Program-made: the position numbers and the translations under genes
Part shown: piece after piece, positions 1-56,320 of the stretch
Layout of the letters: every line of letters starts with the position of its first letter
Numbering within the stretch: the stretch's first letter is position 1
DNA from: Cheilinus undulatus
Taxonomy: Eukaryota > Chordata > Actinopteri > Labriformes > Labridae
Direction: 5' to 3'
Assembly (NCBI RefSeq): GCF_018320785.1
Contig: NC_054867.1
Location: 25,733,855 to 25,797,854, forward strand
DNA: 64,000 nucleotides
The notes under the pieces: generated by a model
Seen by the model: only the letters and a program-made list of their open reading frames with translations
The model's database searches: none
What the model was told of the DNA's origin: nothing

Positions 1-544
1 AAGAAGCCTAATATGCAATGTAACGGGCCAACTGTATCAAAGATATCTTTGTTCTGATCAGATTTCTTGTTATTTAAGCTGCCAAGCATTTACAGTATTT
101 CAGGAATACTTTTTAATTCTTTCTAAGTATGAGGCAGCTCACGTGTTGCTGCTGGAACATTTTTTTTTTTAACTCAGTAAGAAACAATTCTTTACAGTTC
201 ACACTGCAGTCATACATAAGATATCAAAGGTTTACAGTAATGAAAGGGGCATTCTACTAATTTTACAGGCCAAGATCTTTTTATCTGCTGAAATAGTTGT
301 GTAATATCCTCTGTTTGGACCTACTGGAGCTTTATAAAGTAGGATTAGGTTACCAAGTTTTGCCTCACAGATGAGTGGCTCTGTGGGATTTTAGAATCCA
401 TTATTTTTAAACTATACTATAAACAACCAGAACTCATGCCTGGCAATTATTTGCCTCTGTAACATATACAGTTATAAGAACAGTGGTGGGAACAAAAGAG
501 GGGCTAGGGTGGTTGCTATGGTAGTGTGATTGGTAGAAATCTTA
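1..544. other. Intergenic, nothing recognised
   Basis: AT-rich sequence with short homopolymer runs. No coding exon, RNA gene or repeat family could be recognised on either strand. Confidence 0.5.
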
Positions 545-800
545 TATGAGGAATGAGGACAAATGACTTTGACCTCTAAAAAGTCAAAGTAAAAATTGAT
601 TCCAAGCTTGAATTTCTTCAAACTCCTTGTTAAGTATTTTAGATATAGCATTCACAAACAAGGAACATGAGACCAAATGACTTTGACCTTCAAATCTAAT
701 CAGTTCATCTTTGAATCAGAGTGGATGTTTATAGAAGGTTAGTATAAAAAGTTTTCTTGAGATGTCATGTTCACAAGCAAGGGATGAACATGAGGCTTCT
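545..800 (+). repeat. Old tandem-like repeat (copy of the 2041-2450 family)
   Basis: Two diverged units of roughly 120 bp share the phrases 'gactttgacct', 'aatcagttcatc', 'ttcttgagat' and 'ttcacaagcaaggga' with each other and with 2041-2450. The pattern (protein-free units beginning with a tgaccttgacc-type phrase) is common in fish introns and intergenic DNA. Its transposon class is not identified here. Confidence 0.55.
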
Positions 801-851
801 TCTTCTGGTGAAACAAAACAATGCTTACTGTAGCACAGATACTTCACGTCA

Positions 852-1461
852 TTAGCTGCATTTCCACTACCCTTAAATATGCGCAAAATCTAAATAGTGC
901 AATAAAAAAACTGGTAATGGAAACACCTGAATTTTGAAAAACCTCTCGAATATCGCTAAAAAGTTTTTTCGCTCTCATGAGGAGGTTTTTCAGATGTTTT
1001 TTATCTAGAAATATACCGCAGTGCAATGGAAACACTTTTTCCACATATACATGTCACAGAGCGTAACGTATGAAGTCACATGACCAGTTCACACCGAGAC
1101 AACATGGCGTGGTTTGTGTGGACAGAAGAGGAGACTGAGACTTCATCATATTTATACTCTTATAGTTAGCTTTTGCCATTCATACAGACTTTTCATCTGA
1201 ACTACCATCTGTTGCCTTCGTCTTTTGTTCAAAATTGTCAAGGCAATGGCTGTAGATGTAATCATAACCGTACCAACACACAACAGGCTTTGAACATCCA
1301 CCGCCCTTGCAGCGAAGCCCTGTGAGGTGAGATTTTATGAGAATTGTGAGGCTCATGTCCAAAACACCCTTCCAAGAAACACTCAAAGCGCAATTGTACT
1401 TTGTTAAAATTTTAGAAATATTGCTTTTATTTTGCGAAAACTGTAATGGAAACGCAGCTTA
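852..1461. mobile_element. MITE-like element with terminal inverted repeats
   Basis: The left end (TTAGCTGCATTTCCACTAC) and the right end (GTAATGGAAACGCAGCTTA) are imperfect inverted repeats of about 20 bp around some 600 bp of non-coding DNA. Phrases of the type 'aatggaaacac' recur inside near both ends. A short start-like segment near 1104 (ATGGCGTGGTTTGTGTGGAC) may be a relic of a longer autonomous element. The superfamily is uncertain and no clear target duplication was found. Confidence 0.55.
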
Positions 1462-1499
1462 TGACTCAAAACATTAGCTCTAGATGTGCCCCCTAACGG

Positions 1500-1770
1500 G
1501 TAGCTCGGTTGTGTTGGGAAAGCAAATCTGCAACTCCAACAGCTATGCTGGCCTAGAAAGAACTTTACTACAGGCCAGTGTGGCTAAGTTAGCTTTAGCA
1601 ACATGAGCTTTCGTAACTTGAGCTTAAGCTCACTTAGCTATGTAGATAATGTAGGTATGTAGCTTGCGTAACTGTGTTGTGAGCTTAGCTTTAGCTATAT
1701 TAGCTAACTAGCTTCAATATCTACGTATTTTAGGGCTACCTAAGCTACTCTAGCTGCGTTCAAATGTTTT
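1500..1770. repeat. AGCTTAGC-rich low-complexity tract
   Basis: Dense repetition of tagctta, ttagct and gctaac words between about 1560 and 1740, interrupted and without a fixed period. No coding content. Confidence 0.5.
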
Positions 1771-2040
1771 CAAAGAGGAGAAGATTTTTTTCTTTTAAGT
1801 AGACTGTTTATTTGGCTTTATCAAAAGTTTTGTAATTAGTTTTGCAGGTCAGGTTTTTACCTTTTAACTTCTGGTATCCTAACCGTCACCTTAATCCTTA
1901 ACCTATCCCTAAACTGAAGTTTAATCCAATTTTATTTCAACAGTTTTAGCATGAATTTCCATTCTGAGATATATAGCATCTTAAATGAATGGTCTGTGAG
2001 AAGGGCTTTCAGAGATGTATGGCCTGCAGCCAGACCCCTC

Positions 2041-2450
2041 TTGTGACCTTGACCTTTGACCTATAAACTCTAAAGTCAATTCAGTTCATCCTCTGATAGG
2101 GTACAATGTGTGAAGAAAACTCTGTGAATCTTTCTTGAGATACCCCATTCACAAGCAAGGGATTAACATGAAGCCCAGTGACCTTGACTGTTAATCCTCT
2201 ATATCTAATCAGTTTTTCCTTGAGTAACAATAGGTATTTGTGTAAAGTTTGAAAAAAAAACAAAAAAAAACCTCTTGAAGTCTTGAGGTGTTCCTCACAT
2301 TAATAAACGAAACATGGACATGAGCCCAGTTGCCATGATTTAAACTGCACACTCCAAAACCAGTTGAGTTAATCCATGAGTCAAAGTGAACATTTGTGCA
2401 AAGGTTTCTTGGCTTTCATTTTGACCACATATTTCTTAATACCAATGAAC
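2041..2450 (+). repeat. Tandem-like 'tgaccttgacc' repeat array
   Basis: Three to four diverged units of about 110-130 bp. Repeated phrases include 'gaccttgacc', 'cagttcatcc', 'ttcttgagata' and 'ttcacaagcaaggga'. It is the same family as 545-800. Open frames in this stretch are short and unconserved between units, so it is not treated as coding. Confidence 0.55.
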
Positions 2451-2654
2451 TTAATCCATTCTTAATACTCAATAAACAACACCATGCATGTATGCTGGTC
2501 ATTCTCTAATTAACAGAAATGAATTTTGAAGTATTTTATTTAGTTGATATTGAAAGTCAATCGTATAATTGATTATGTGTTTTGGCTGCATTTTGTGCAG
2601 CAGTTAACTCAGTTACCTCAACAAGACGGGTGGATGCTTAATTTTTCTTCTGGA

Positions 2655-2815
2655 CAGGGACCTCTGTGTGTGGAGTTGGCATGTTCTTACTGCACACGTT
2701 TGGATTTCCTCCCAGTAGTCTCTCTTCCCTTCAACAGTCCAAAGACATACTCCTCAGGTTTACTGGTTAGGCCTAATAATTTTTTCGTGTGAGTGTGACT
2801 GTCTGTCCTCACATG
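2655..2815 (+). repeat. Decayed SINE-like fragment (family of 17061-17436)
   Basis: Shares ordered segments with the better preserved element at 17061-17436: 'ggagttggcatg', then 'cttcctccca', 'caaagacat', 'caggtt' and 'gtgagtgtga.tg.tgtctgtc'. The head and tail are not recognisable. Confidence 0.5.
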
Positions 2816-4983
2816 ACAACCTTTAAGGTGCCTTGTGCTCTTCGCTGGTCTCCCTGATTTCCTCAGACTGTATTTCCTTCTTGTTTGGATCCAGACTCTT
2901 CCATTTGCTCTACAGTCACATCATTCCTCTCAAATGAGTGCTCTGGCAGTCTCCTCACCTCATCTCCTTCCCTCATCAGCCACTTACCTCATATGTCCAC
3001 CCAAATCCGTGGTTTCCACTCCCAGCCGTCAATGATAAGAGTATCCTAGAAACAACCTTGTTACCTGCTGTCCAGAGTCTGCTGTCTGTCTGCTTGGTAA
3101 TTCTGTGAGCTTTGAAACCTACTTTTTTGTAAATAAACTTTGATCTACATCATATCTATGATTATTTATCTGCACTTTGGTCCTTTTATGGCATTTTATC
3201 TAAGGCATAATAAATTCATTTTATTGATATTCATTTTAGTTCAAACATTCAAAACTTTAGAAAGTTAAAATGAACAATTATTCACCATATAAGAATCATG
3301 GAGTGATTTCTTTCAATATTTCCTTGTTCTTAAATGTCTTTTTTTCATTTCTGTATAATGTAGCTGAGCTTAAGCCCTTCAAATCCAATGTGATACACAA
3401 ATAAAAGGTCAGAGAAGTGCATCGCTAAACTGAAAACCATCCAAGCTATACCTAAATTGTTGGGAAATGAGGGTGGCAGATATTTTCTATTTTCCCCCCA
3501 GCATTCAGCTGGCAACAGCTTGACTCACACAACTGTGGTATTAACCTACATACCCAGGCATACCAATTCTTTAAGCCACTGATGCAGAGAAGTTTCATCA
3601 GCACATGTCCCTCAGGGCTGAGAGCACTGTCAATCTGAGTCACTGTTTTCACTGACATTCATGTGTTTAGGGGGTACTCTAGCTGGACTATCAAATTTTG
3701 GCTCAGTGTCAGTCAAAATCACAAAACAATTTCCGACTTAAAGACGTAAAAACATTTTTTTCTTTTTGTGATTATGTGACTACATCTGTTCCCTGCATGG
3801 CTTACCCCTTTAATCTGTTTCATGCATATCCAAACGACATTAATGCAAACACTGAGTCCAACTTTGGTATCATTTAAGGTAATGCTTTCAATTTGATTAA
3901 AACTTTGACTGTTCTGCCCTCTAGTGGTTACAAGAAGAGCTGCATCTGTGTTGCTAGTGGTGCAAAGCCAATGAGTCTAAATAAGACCCCTTTAAATTCT
4001 TTACACTTAACTGTCAACATGTCCAACAAATAACATGCTTAAAATTTAAGGAGGTATTACTTTAAGATTTTTCCTAATGAAACATATGATCAAAGCTTAT
4101 ACTTAATTCAAATATTTCCAAGGTGCATCCACAAAAAACATGGTAAACATGGTAAACATTAGCACAATAATTAACTATGATAGTGTTTGGGTAAGGGTAT
4201 CAATTAATTATTTTCAGTGGTTAATGAATATTCTTTACAATATTCAATTTAATCTGCTGACTTTATGGATTTATTTGAAAATAATTTAATCCTGTCTTTT
4301 AATACATTATTTAAATTCATACCATATATCAACTCTTTTTTGATAAGGCCATGTGAAAATCTTGGCTTTTTCAAGCTTAAACTATCATCAAAACTTAATT
4401 GAAGTACATTTATTTTGCAGGGACAGGATCATTTAATTAATTTGAGTTCAGGGCATGAAATGGAAGTACTGAACAGGGATTTAACGGCAATTGCTAATTT
4501 CCAACTTGTGTCCATTGTTGGGCCTTTGAGTTTACAGTATGCTACATTAAATAACATGGTACTATTGATAGATTTTAGTTTTCTAACTTTCTAAAGGCCC
4601 ATTACTTCTGACAGCAGCTGTTTTTCAACTGCCAACATAAATACATGCTGGTGCTCAGCTTAAACTAATGGACTGTGCACCCAGTAAGGGTCAATGGGCC
4701 GCCTCCCAGGTTTTCTATAGGAGGCAACCCTCAGTAGGAAGGTATAGCTGCCATAAATAAAAAAAAAATCTATTTTATGTAGGTCAGGGCCAAACTAAAA
4801 GTGAGGACTCACAAGTCAAGAAAAGCAGGAAGGGAGAAAAGGAGGTGTTTTCCCCTGATAATTTGGATGATTTACTCATAAAGGGGGGACTTAAAAATCT
4901 AAAATTTAATTTAAAATTTGCATGGTGGGTGTTGATGTCAGTATTTATAGGAAATACACTGCCCAACTGACCAGACAGATCTA
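2816..4983. other. Intergenic, no gene recognised
   Basis: 2.2 kb with a CT-rich part (about 2830-3150) and AT-rich remainder. No exon with plausible splice sites or conserved protein was seen on either strand. The CT-rich part looks like old repeat sequence but could not be assigned. Confidence 0.4.
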
Positions 4984-5650
4984 TTAAAGTCCCTGTAAAG
5001 GTAAATCCAAAATTTTTGTCTGAACACACTATATGTGTTGGTTCTTCATTTGAAAACTGTGAGATCAATGTGAGACTGAATTTTTTGAGTAGGGTAAATA
5101 TAGGAGCCCATGACATCACCAGTCTCTTTGGGGAATAACCCCGCCCCCAAATGCTACGATGTTATAAAATCACATAGCCATTCATCTCAGTACAGTCTGT
5201 TGTTAGCTGGTGTCACTGCTTTCATTGAAGGTTAACAGCCAGCTACATGCTGTGTTTTTGTTCATTTTGAGGTAATTTCCCAAATCTATTAACCATGGTG
5301 GCCTACGGGTCAATAAAAGCATTATAACAGGGAGATTTGGGGCAGAAAACAATAAATTTAACCCTTAACATTAGTCTCGCTGCTCTGGCACAGTCAGCTG
5401 CACTGTAGCCCTTTTTTTTCTAGTTTGAGGGGATATATCTTGTGAGTGGGCGTGGCTTCATTCAACTGACACACCCACACCAGCCTAGAACAGATTTTAC
5501 AGCCTAATTTTTCTTGATTTTGAAGCTTTATCTTAAAACTTAGAGATGTTTTTCATGACTGAAATTTGGCCTTGTGGTTCATAATATAGTGAACTGTCAT
5601 ACACCAAACTTAAAATAAATCTTTCCTGGATCACTTTAAAGGTACTTTAA
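4984..5650. mobile_element. Possible MITE with TTAAAGT termini
   Basis: The left end TTAAAGTCCCTGTAAAG pairs with the right end CTTTAAAGGTACTTTAA as an imperfect inverted repeat of about 17 bp, 667 bp apart. The interior is non-coding. The target duplication and superfamily were not determined. Confidence 0.4.
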
Positions 5651-6399
5651 TTTAGTTAATTTGATTTAGTCTATGAATTTTATTGGTTTATTACATAAAG
5701 AAAGACAACATACACAATTTGCCATTATTAGCAGAGCACATTCAGGTTAAGAAAAAAAGCATTTAGGGTGTAATAATCTTATTAAGATATGTTTATATGG
5801 GCCATTTATATGATTACATTTATAAATATGCTATGTAAGACCGTAATACTGAAAGTCAACACAACAACATCGATGGAACAAAAACACACCAACAGTCAAA
5901 AAAGCAAAACAAAGTAAAAAAGAAAAATTAAATAAAAACTGATGCAACAAAAGAAGTCATATGAACACCCTTGATAATTCTTGCCATATATAAACAGTCA
6001 CATTACCTTAGCTAATTACAATTAACATCAGTTACATTTTTACCACACAACATTATTTATGCAAAAAGAGATTTTAAGACTTTTCACACAATGTCTTGGG
6101 AGAAAATAAGTCAGAATTAATGTTAATTGAGCTAATATAATTTTTTTTAAAAGGAAGGCAGACTGAAATAAGTCAGAGCTTTAACCTTGAGTATAACCTA
6201 CAGGTTCTATTTCTGCTTCAGCCTATCAAAACAATGCAAGAGGGTCTCATCAGAATAGCTCACAGTTCATCTACTAATTTAAGGGACCTCCAGGCTTAAT
6301 TTAATTCCCTAGGTTTTAACTGCAAATATGTCGAGCGTGAAGGTGTTTGCCTTCTTTTGACGGATTATTTTTGTTCATGTATGTCTTGGAACCTTTCAG
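5651..6399. other. AT-rich intergenic sequence upstream of mapkapk2
   Basis: AT-rich with many A and T runs. No gene, repeat family or clear regulatory element recognised. Confidence 0.45.
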
Positions 6400-6471
6400 T
6401 GTGCCCTGTTACATAAACTAAGCCGTCCCCTCTGTCGCTCTTCTCCTTTAAGCGCAGAAAAACCCCGACCA

Positions 6472-6479
6472 TGACGTCA
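6472..6479. promoter_or_regulatory. Full CRE palindrome TGACGTCA
   Basis: Perfect 8-bp cAMP response element, the CREB/ATF consensus, in the CpG-richer segment about 540 bp upstream of the mapkapk2 start codon. Confidence 0.55.
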
Positions 6480-6656
6480 GCAGCAAAACCTGCTCCTCCT
6501 GGGTGTCCGTCGGAAAGTGAAGTGTGTTTGGCGTGCTAGTGGTCTCAGAGTTTCTTCCTCTACTGTCTGTCCTTCGTTACCTGTTGTTTTCGTTTTTCAA
6601 CTCCACTCGAGAGGTTTTAACTCACTATTATAAAAAATAAGGCCTGTGGCTGATTT

Positions 6657-6748
6657 ATGGGACGTTTTAGAAAAGTTGCTGAAGTGCTCTTTGAGGAACC
6701 GGTGGACGGCGGACCGTTGCGAAGATGGATAAGCTAACCGATAGCTGA
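6657..6748 (+). other. Overlapping upstream ORFs in the mapkapk2 leader
   Basis: One upstream frame starts at 6657 and stops at 6735-6737 (26 codons). A second starts at 6725 and stops at 6746-6748 (7 codons) in another frame. A third, of 5 codons, follows at 6795-6812. If the transcript starts upstream of them they could dampen translation of the kinase. Their presence in the mature leader is an inference. Confidence 0.4.
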
Positions 6749-6984
6749 GTTTTGTTAGCCGAAAACCACAGGTCAAGAATAGGTTCAGGCTAGCATGCTA
6801 ACACTGAGCTAATTTAGCATTTCGTCGGCTAACCGAGTGACTTTAACTTGTAACGTCAGAACTACGAACGGTTGTTTCTCGGGCCTGGTTCCCACACAGT
6901 TCGTCACAGGCCAGCTAACCCAGGAAAAACACTCGGTGTGTATCCAAAGGGAAAAAAAGAGACAGAGAAGTTTTGTTTGTTTGA

Positions 6985-51108
<44,124 letters not shown>

Positions 51109-52780
51109 GAGCTGCACGAATGCATGCACATACAAACACAGGTTGTAAAAAAAGAAAGCAATAACTTTTCAACATGTGAGTCGCAATGCATGGATTTTAT
51201 CAGTGTTTTATTTTTCATGGCAAATTCTAATGTTTTGTAGGAGTGTTTTGTTTTTATTACTCTACCATTTTAACAAGCCCAACCCTCTGCTCTGGCAAAG
51301 TGGATCTGTTTTTACACCCGTGAAGAGATTACGATTTATAGAAAAGGAGAGGAGAGGGAATCTGTAAAAATTTCTTTTCCTTTTTTCCCTTATGTCAGGT
51401 TTTAAACTGAGAGGGGCTCGATTGTTGGAATAGGACATGAAGCCTTAGCATTAGCAGTACTTTTTCCTCCACAGCCCTGTTCTAGCACCATCCCCTCACC
51501 AGTGAATGTTTTGTTAAATGGCTAAATCCCAAAAATAAAAGCAAGGGAAATTTCTTTTACGTACATTCAGAGTTAGCAGATGTATTTTGAACTGACGAGT
51601 GGAATGTAAGGACTCTGTGCCCGACTGTTGAAATTAGGATAGTTGCTCATAGTTGAGTCTGTCAGGTTCATTGTGTCGTAGTGAATGTTTAACAGAGGCC
51701 TATGCACTCACTCAAGGGCCATGTGCCATTCTGACAGAGCACCTCACTCTTGGCTCCTCTCTCCTTTTTGTTTTTTTTGTTTTTTTTTATCGACACTTGT
51801 TTTTCAGAGAATTAGTTTTAGGCCAGGGAAGGATGCAAGGTTTAAGAACAGAAACTGGCTCAACCTTTCTCCTGTATGTAGCTCAAAGAAGAGAAGGAGT
51901 CAACTGATACTGTATTTTTTCATGGATTTTATGAACTTATTGTAAAAGGCCTTAATGAGTGTTGCTAAATCAGCAAATGACGTTTGATCCCTACCTACCA
52001 TTTGGTTCAGGCTTGCACCAGTGTTAAGCTTCAGATTTTATAACATTGCCAGATTATATTTCAGGTTAATGCTATGCAGATGTGTTTGTTAACAAGTGAA
52101 GTGCAAGTACTGCTAGGACCTTTTTTGGTTTGTGTGGATTTCTGTTTGTCTTAGAGAGACATCAGGTGACAACATGGAGCGTTTGTATGAGTTTGTGTTG
52201 TCAGTGGCACCTTGTAGGGAATTCATGTTTCAGACCGTCTGGTCCAGGTCAGACTGTCTCTCTGAAATGATCACTTAGTGATACTTAAGAAGGGACTAAT
52301 CTGGTTTGAATCAACCTCCAGCGTGTGTCTTCACACTTTGCCTGAGGCGTGATAGAAAGTACAAATTACTATAGAGCTGCTCCCTCGCCTCAGAGCAGAA
52401 TCTGAAATAACACCAGCAAGCATCCAAACAGCGTATGATGGTTGGTTTCTCTTTAATGTTTTGCTAACCTAATGGGGCACTGTCCATCTCACATGGGATC
52501 ATGGGACATGATTATGTTTGTTTTGTGAGTCTGGTCCTCTTCACTTTGTAAAATCACATCCTAATTACCTGTCACATCACACCCACAAATTTCTCACTGT
52601 AAAAATGTTCATTGAATTGTTGTGATTTTTTTTTTCTTTCATCCCCCTCAACACTTTTTGTAGTTGAATCACAGATGTGTCTATCATTTTTTTCCTTGTC
52701 ATTGAGTCTGTTTAGCTCCACCTGCCGTACTTTTGTCTGCTAAGCTTTGGATTAAAAAACATTGAAATCAAAGACAAGTG
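51109..52780 (+). other. mapkapk2: mapkapk2 3' UTR (approximate end)
   Basis: Non-coding sequence after the stop. Candidate polyadenylation signals are AATAAA at 51534-51539 and ATTAAA at 52751-52756, with a further AATAAA near 52922. A long 3' UTR of about 1.7 kb would be similar to the mammalian gene. The end is inferred, not proven. Confidence 0.5.
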
Positions 52781-54989
52781 CTTCTTCATCTCTTTTCCAA
52801 ATACTTAATAACTTTGTCAGTCAATGGAAAATAGGAAAACAACAGATTACACTCTGTACAACATTTTAATTTTAAAAATTAGAAAAGTTTAGTAGAAAAT
52901 AAATTCAGTGCCCTTTTCTACAATAAAATTCAAGAGATTCAAGAAATTCTTATTTTAGAAATTGTTCCCTTTTAATCACTTGGTAAAGTTGTTTCATAGG
53001 CAAAGCAGTCTGATAATGTTATGCAAATGATTCAGTAGTGTTGGGTATCCAATTCAAGCTTGGCTGATTAATGTCTGAATTGAGAAAATGGTGTTTGTGG
53101 AATGATCATTAGATTGACTTGTCTTGCTATTAAGACCTGTAACCAGAGGTAACCTTTTAGAATTAACTAGTTGTATCAAGAGCACCTTGTTTAGAATGGA
53201 AACATAAAAAAGATGTCTCTATTTATTTAAACTTGTCCACTACCTTACTGTTAGAGCATATTCTGTCAAACATTTATGACTCAGGTTGTCAGGATTTGTG
53301 GCTCTGACAGTGTCAGAGACTTAACTCATGACAAACAAACAGACAAGCACAAGTGACTCCTGGAATATACGCATTTGCGTAGCAAAACAGCAGTGTCGTT
53401 GAGTCAACACGGACATTTGCCAACACTGGGGTGTTCAGAGCAGCTTCCCCACCAAAGCACAAGGTCATTTCTGTTCAGGTGAGAAGCTGCTGAAGGCACT
53501 CAACTTCCAGCTCTGAGTATGTCAAAACCTACAGTCATCTCTCTTATCCCCAAGTGTCTTTCAGGTAAGTCAGAAAGGGGGACAAAAGGGGGCCTTAGGG
53601 GAGTTTTTCGTCTTAGTACTCATATAGAGGTTCTCCCCCTTTAGCCCGCCTACAGCAAACCTCAGGACACCCACCCAGTATGCACTTTAGAGAGAAGGGT
53701 AGCTCCTCAGCATTTTGTGTTTGAGAGATGGTAAATTAAAGGTTAAAGGTTGATTATGTAGCTCTAACAGAAACAAAATTTAGCATCAACATAAGCTGTC
53801 CAATGAGGTATTTACAAAGTCACAGACGTCATGAATGCTCTTATCTGTTTTGGAAACCAAAACGTGAGCTGAAACGTGCCTCTGTTTGCCTTTTACAGCT
53901 GGAGGGGGGGTGAAGGTCGGAAGCTGTGTAACAGAGGAGATGACACGGCTCAGTTCTTTGAAGTGGTGTGCCAACCTGATTCTGTCTCCTGTACTCACAT
54001 CCTCTGACTAGATGAATAGATTTACCTGCCGCAGACAGACATGATAGCAATAGTGAGAGGCTAAACATCACCACAGCAAAAAAAATGATCAAATGGAAAG
54101 AATTTTTCATGTGTGCAGCACAAGTTTCTTATGCTTAACATGCTGGAAATCTGATCGTCTTTACCGTCAGGTGAAGCTCTGGGTACATGTCATGGTGGCT
54201 GTGGTTGCTTTGATTTTTTTCCTATAATCTTTTCTTTAATGATATTAAAAAAAACACACATGCTTATATTCTTGGAACAATGTCCGCATTGTCTTAAAGT
54301 AAAGTTGAGGTATATAAATAAAGTTAAATAAAGTTCTTGTATATTCATCTATGTGCATACATACAGTGCTTTAGTGTTAAACAGTTAAAGCTCTGACAGG
54401 TAGGGCTCTTGGGGTTTAAATAAGGCCACTTTGCTGTTAAATGCCCTTCAGAACTACCCTGGTTAATGGGGCTGCTTTTTTAAATAATAATAACCATCAA
54501 AATCACACCAGCTGGCCACCAGTTTTAGTGCAAACCAGTTATGATAATAGAAAAAAAAAGTTTGAATAAAAAAGCATAAGGCAAGTTCAAACTAGCCCCT
54601 AAAAGTACTTTTTTAACGGATAATCTCACTGTGGTAGCTTGTTTGAGTCCAAACATATAGGAACTGTTATTTCACAACTTTGGGCCAAGTAGGGCTAATT
54701 TTTCAAAGTGTTGCTTTATGTGATGAAACATTTTTATCTTCATATTAAAGAAGTATTCACAGTACAGTAATTATAAAGTAATTATCCTTATTTTGTGGGT
54801 GTTGACATCAGTTTATTTACTGTGACTTGCCAGGTCATAACTGTAACTGAACTAACAATGAACTGAGACATCATGATTAAAGCAAAATAACAGACGAATA
54901 CCAACATAAAATATGGTGCATAGTGCGTTGATAATTCACACGACAGAGACTGTGTGATGCTTTACACTGTCATGTCACGTCGGGCTCGC
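52781..54989. other. Intergenic, nothing recognised
   Basis: Between the converging genes. No exon with conserved protein or repeat family was recognised. Confidence 0.4.
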
Positions 54990-55019
54990 CCAAAGATTTG
55001 ACTGGACCCTTGAAAAACC

Positions 55020-55960
55020 CAGGGATCGGGCCCACCCAGTTGGTATTTTAACTTCTTTTAACAGGTTTTTCAGCCCATTTTTTGCCACTTTTCATCAAGA
55101 GTGCTCACTCTGTACCCCATTTACCTCTTTTTACCCGCTTTTAACCGCTTTTTTTCCTGCCGTTTTTGCCATTTTCTATACATGTTTTTGCCTCTGTAAA
55201 CCTTTTTTCCCCACTTTCTACATATTCTTTTGCCTTTTAACCCATTTTTGTCCCTTTTGAGTCCTATTTCTTCACCCTTGCTGCCCATATTGCCACATTA
55301 AGCAATTTAGCCACTTTTTGAACCTTTTCCTCCACTTTTTCTGCCCATTTTGCCTCTTAACCCATGTTTGCCACTATTAACCCCTTTTCAACACTTTATA
55401 CAAATTTTACTGATTTAACCAATCACACTCCTTGTGTTCATTTTTGCCAACTGTAATCCCTTTTCAACACCTTTTCTACCTTGTTTTACAATGCTTAAAG
55501 GTGCAGTGTGTAATATTTAGCCTAGTAGCATTTAGTGAAACAAACTTGGTTAAACGAAACATAATGTCTATAGGTAGGTCTATTATTATTAGTGTTTATC
55601 CACCTGATGAGTGTTTTTTTTTATATTAACTCAGAATAAGCCATCTATTCATACACGGGGAGAGTCCCCTCCACAGACGCCGCCATCTCGAATTTTTGCA
55701 TTTTGCATGTTTCTATGACACCACAGAAGCAACCGAATAATAGATACCCTTTTTTTTATTCCACTGGTTGCTACAGTTTTCAACAGAGAAATAAGTGTCA
55801 CATTCTAGAATTGACTGTTAGATGTTGAATTTCCCAGTGTTACACTCTGCACCTCTAAGCCATTTTTTTTATTTTAACCTATTTCTTTCCTTTTGTTTAC
55901 CCATTTTTGCCAGTTAAAACACAATTTTTGTCACTTTTTACCCAATTTAATTTTTTAAGA
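55020..55960 (+). repeat. Degenerate pyrimidine-rich array, interrupted by a MITE
   Basis: Irregular repetition of 'ttttgccactttt', 'aacccattttt' and 'cacctttt' words at about 20-30 bp spacing, from 55020 to 55490 and again from 55860 to 55960. The gap is exactly filled by the MITE at 55494-55859. Confidence 0.65.
55494..55859. mobile_element. MITE with GGTGCAG termini
   Basis: The ends CTTAAAGGTGCAGTGTGTAA and TTACACTCTGCACCTCTAAG are inverted repeats (18 of 20). The 366-bp interior is non-coding. This is a family I recognise as common in fish. Superfamily not assigned. Confidence 0.7.
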
Positions 55961-56199
55961 AAAAGAGGTTTACGTTATGATGAAAGTTAAATACTACTGC
56001 ATAAACAAATAAATGATTTTTGGTTTTTTTTTTGCTTTGATAAAAGTGTTTGTTATTCAGGTAAAAAAGAAGAATATCACGGTTATCACAGCTTAAATTT
56101 ACAATGGATTTGGCTTGGCCCCAGAAAGCTCTCCCCTTTATACTCTGATCCGAACTGATAGTCAAGTGATTATGACAGTGCTCCCCCTGTACAGGAACT

Positions 56200-56320
56200 A
56201 GTGCTCTGGCTCAGTTGTTGCCTGTTCCTCCAATTCTGCATATTAGTCCCCACGCTTTCCTTCCTTATGTCATGACTCTACCCACTGTTTATAAAAGGTA
56301 TAAAAATCCAGAAATCAACA
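56200..56320 (+). mobile_element. Decayed tRNA-SINE body
   Basis: The phrases 'catgactctacccactgt' and 'ataaaaggtataaaaatcca' align with the 3' halves of the SINEs at 19739 and 42036. The tRNA-like head is not recognisable. Confidence 0.4.
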
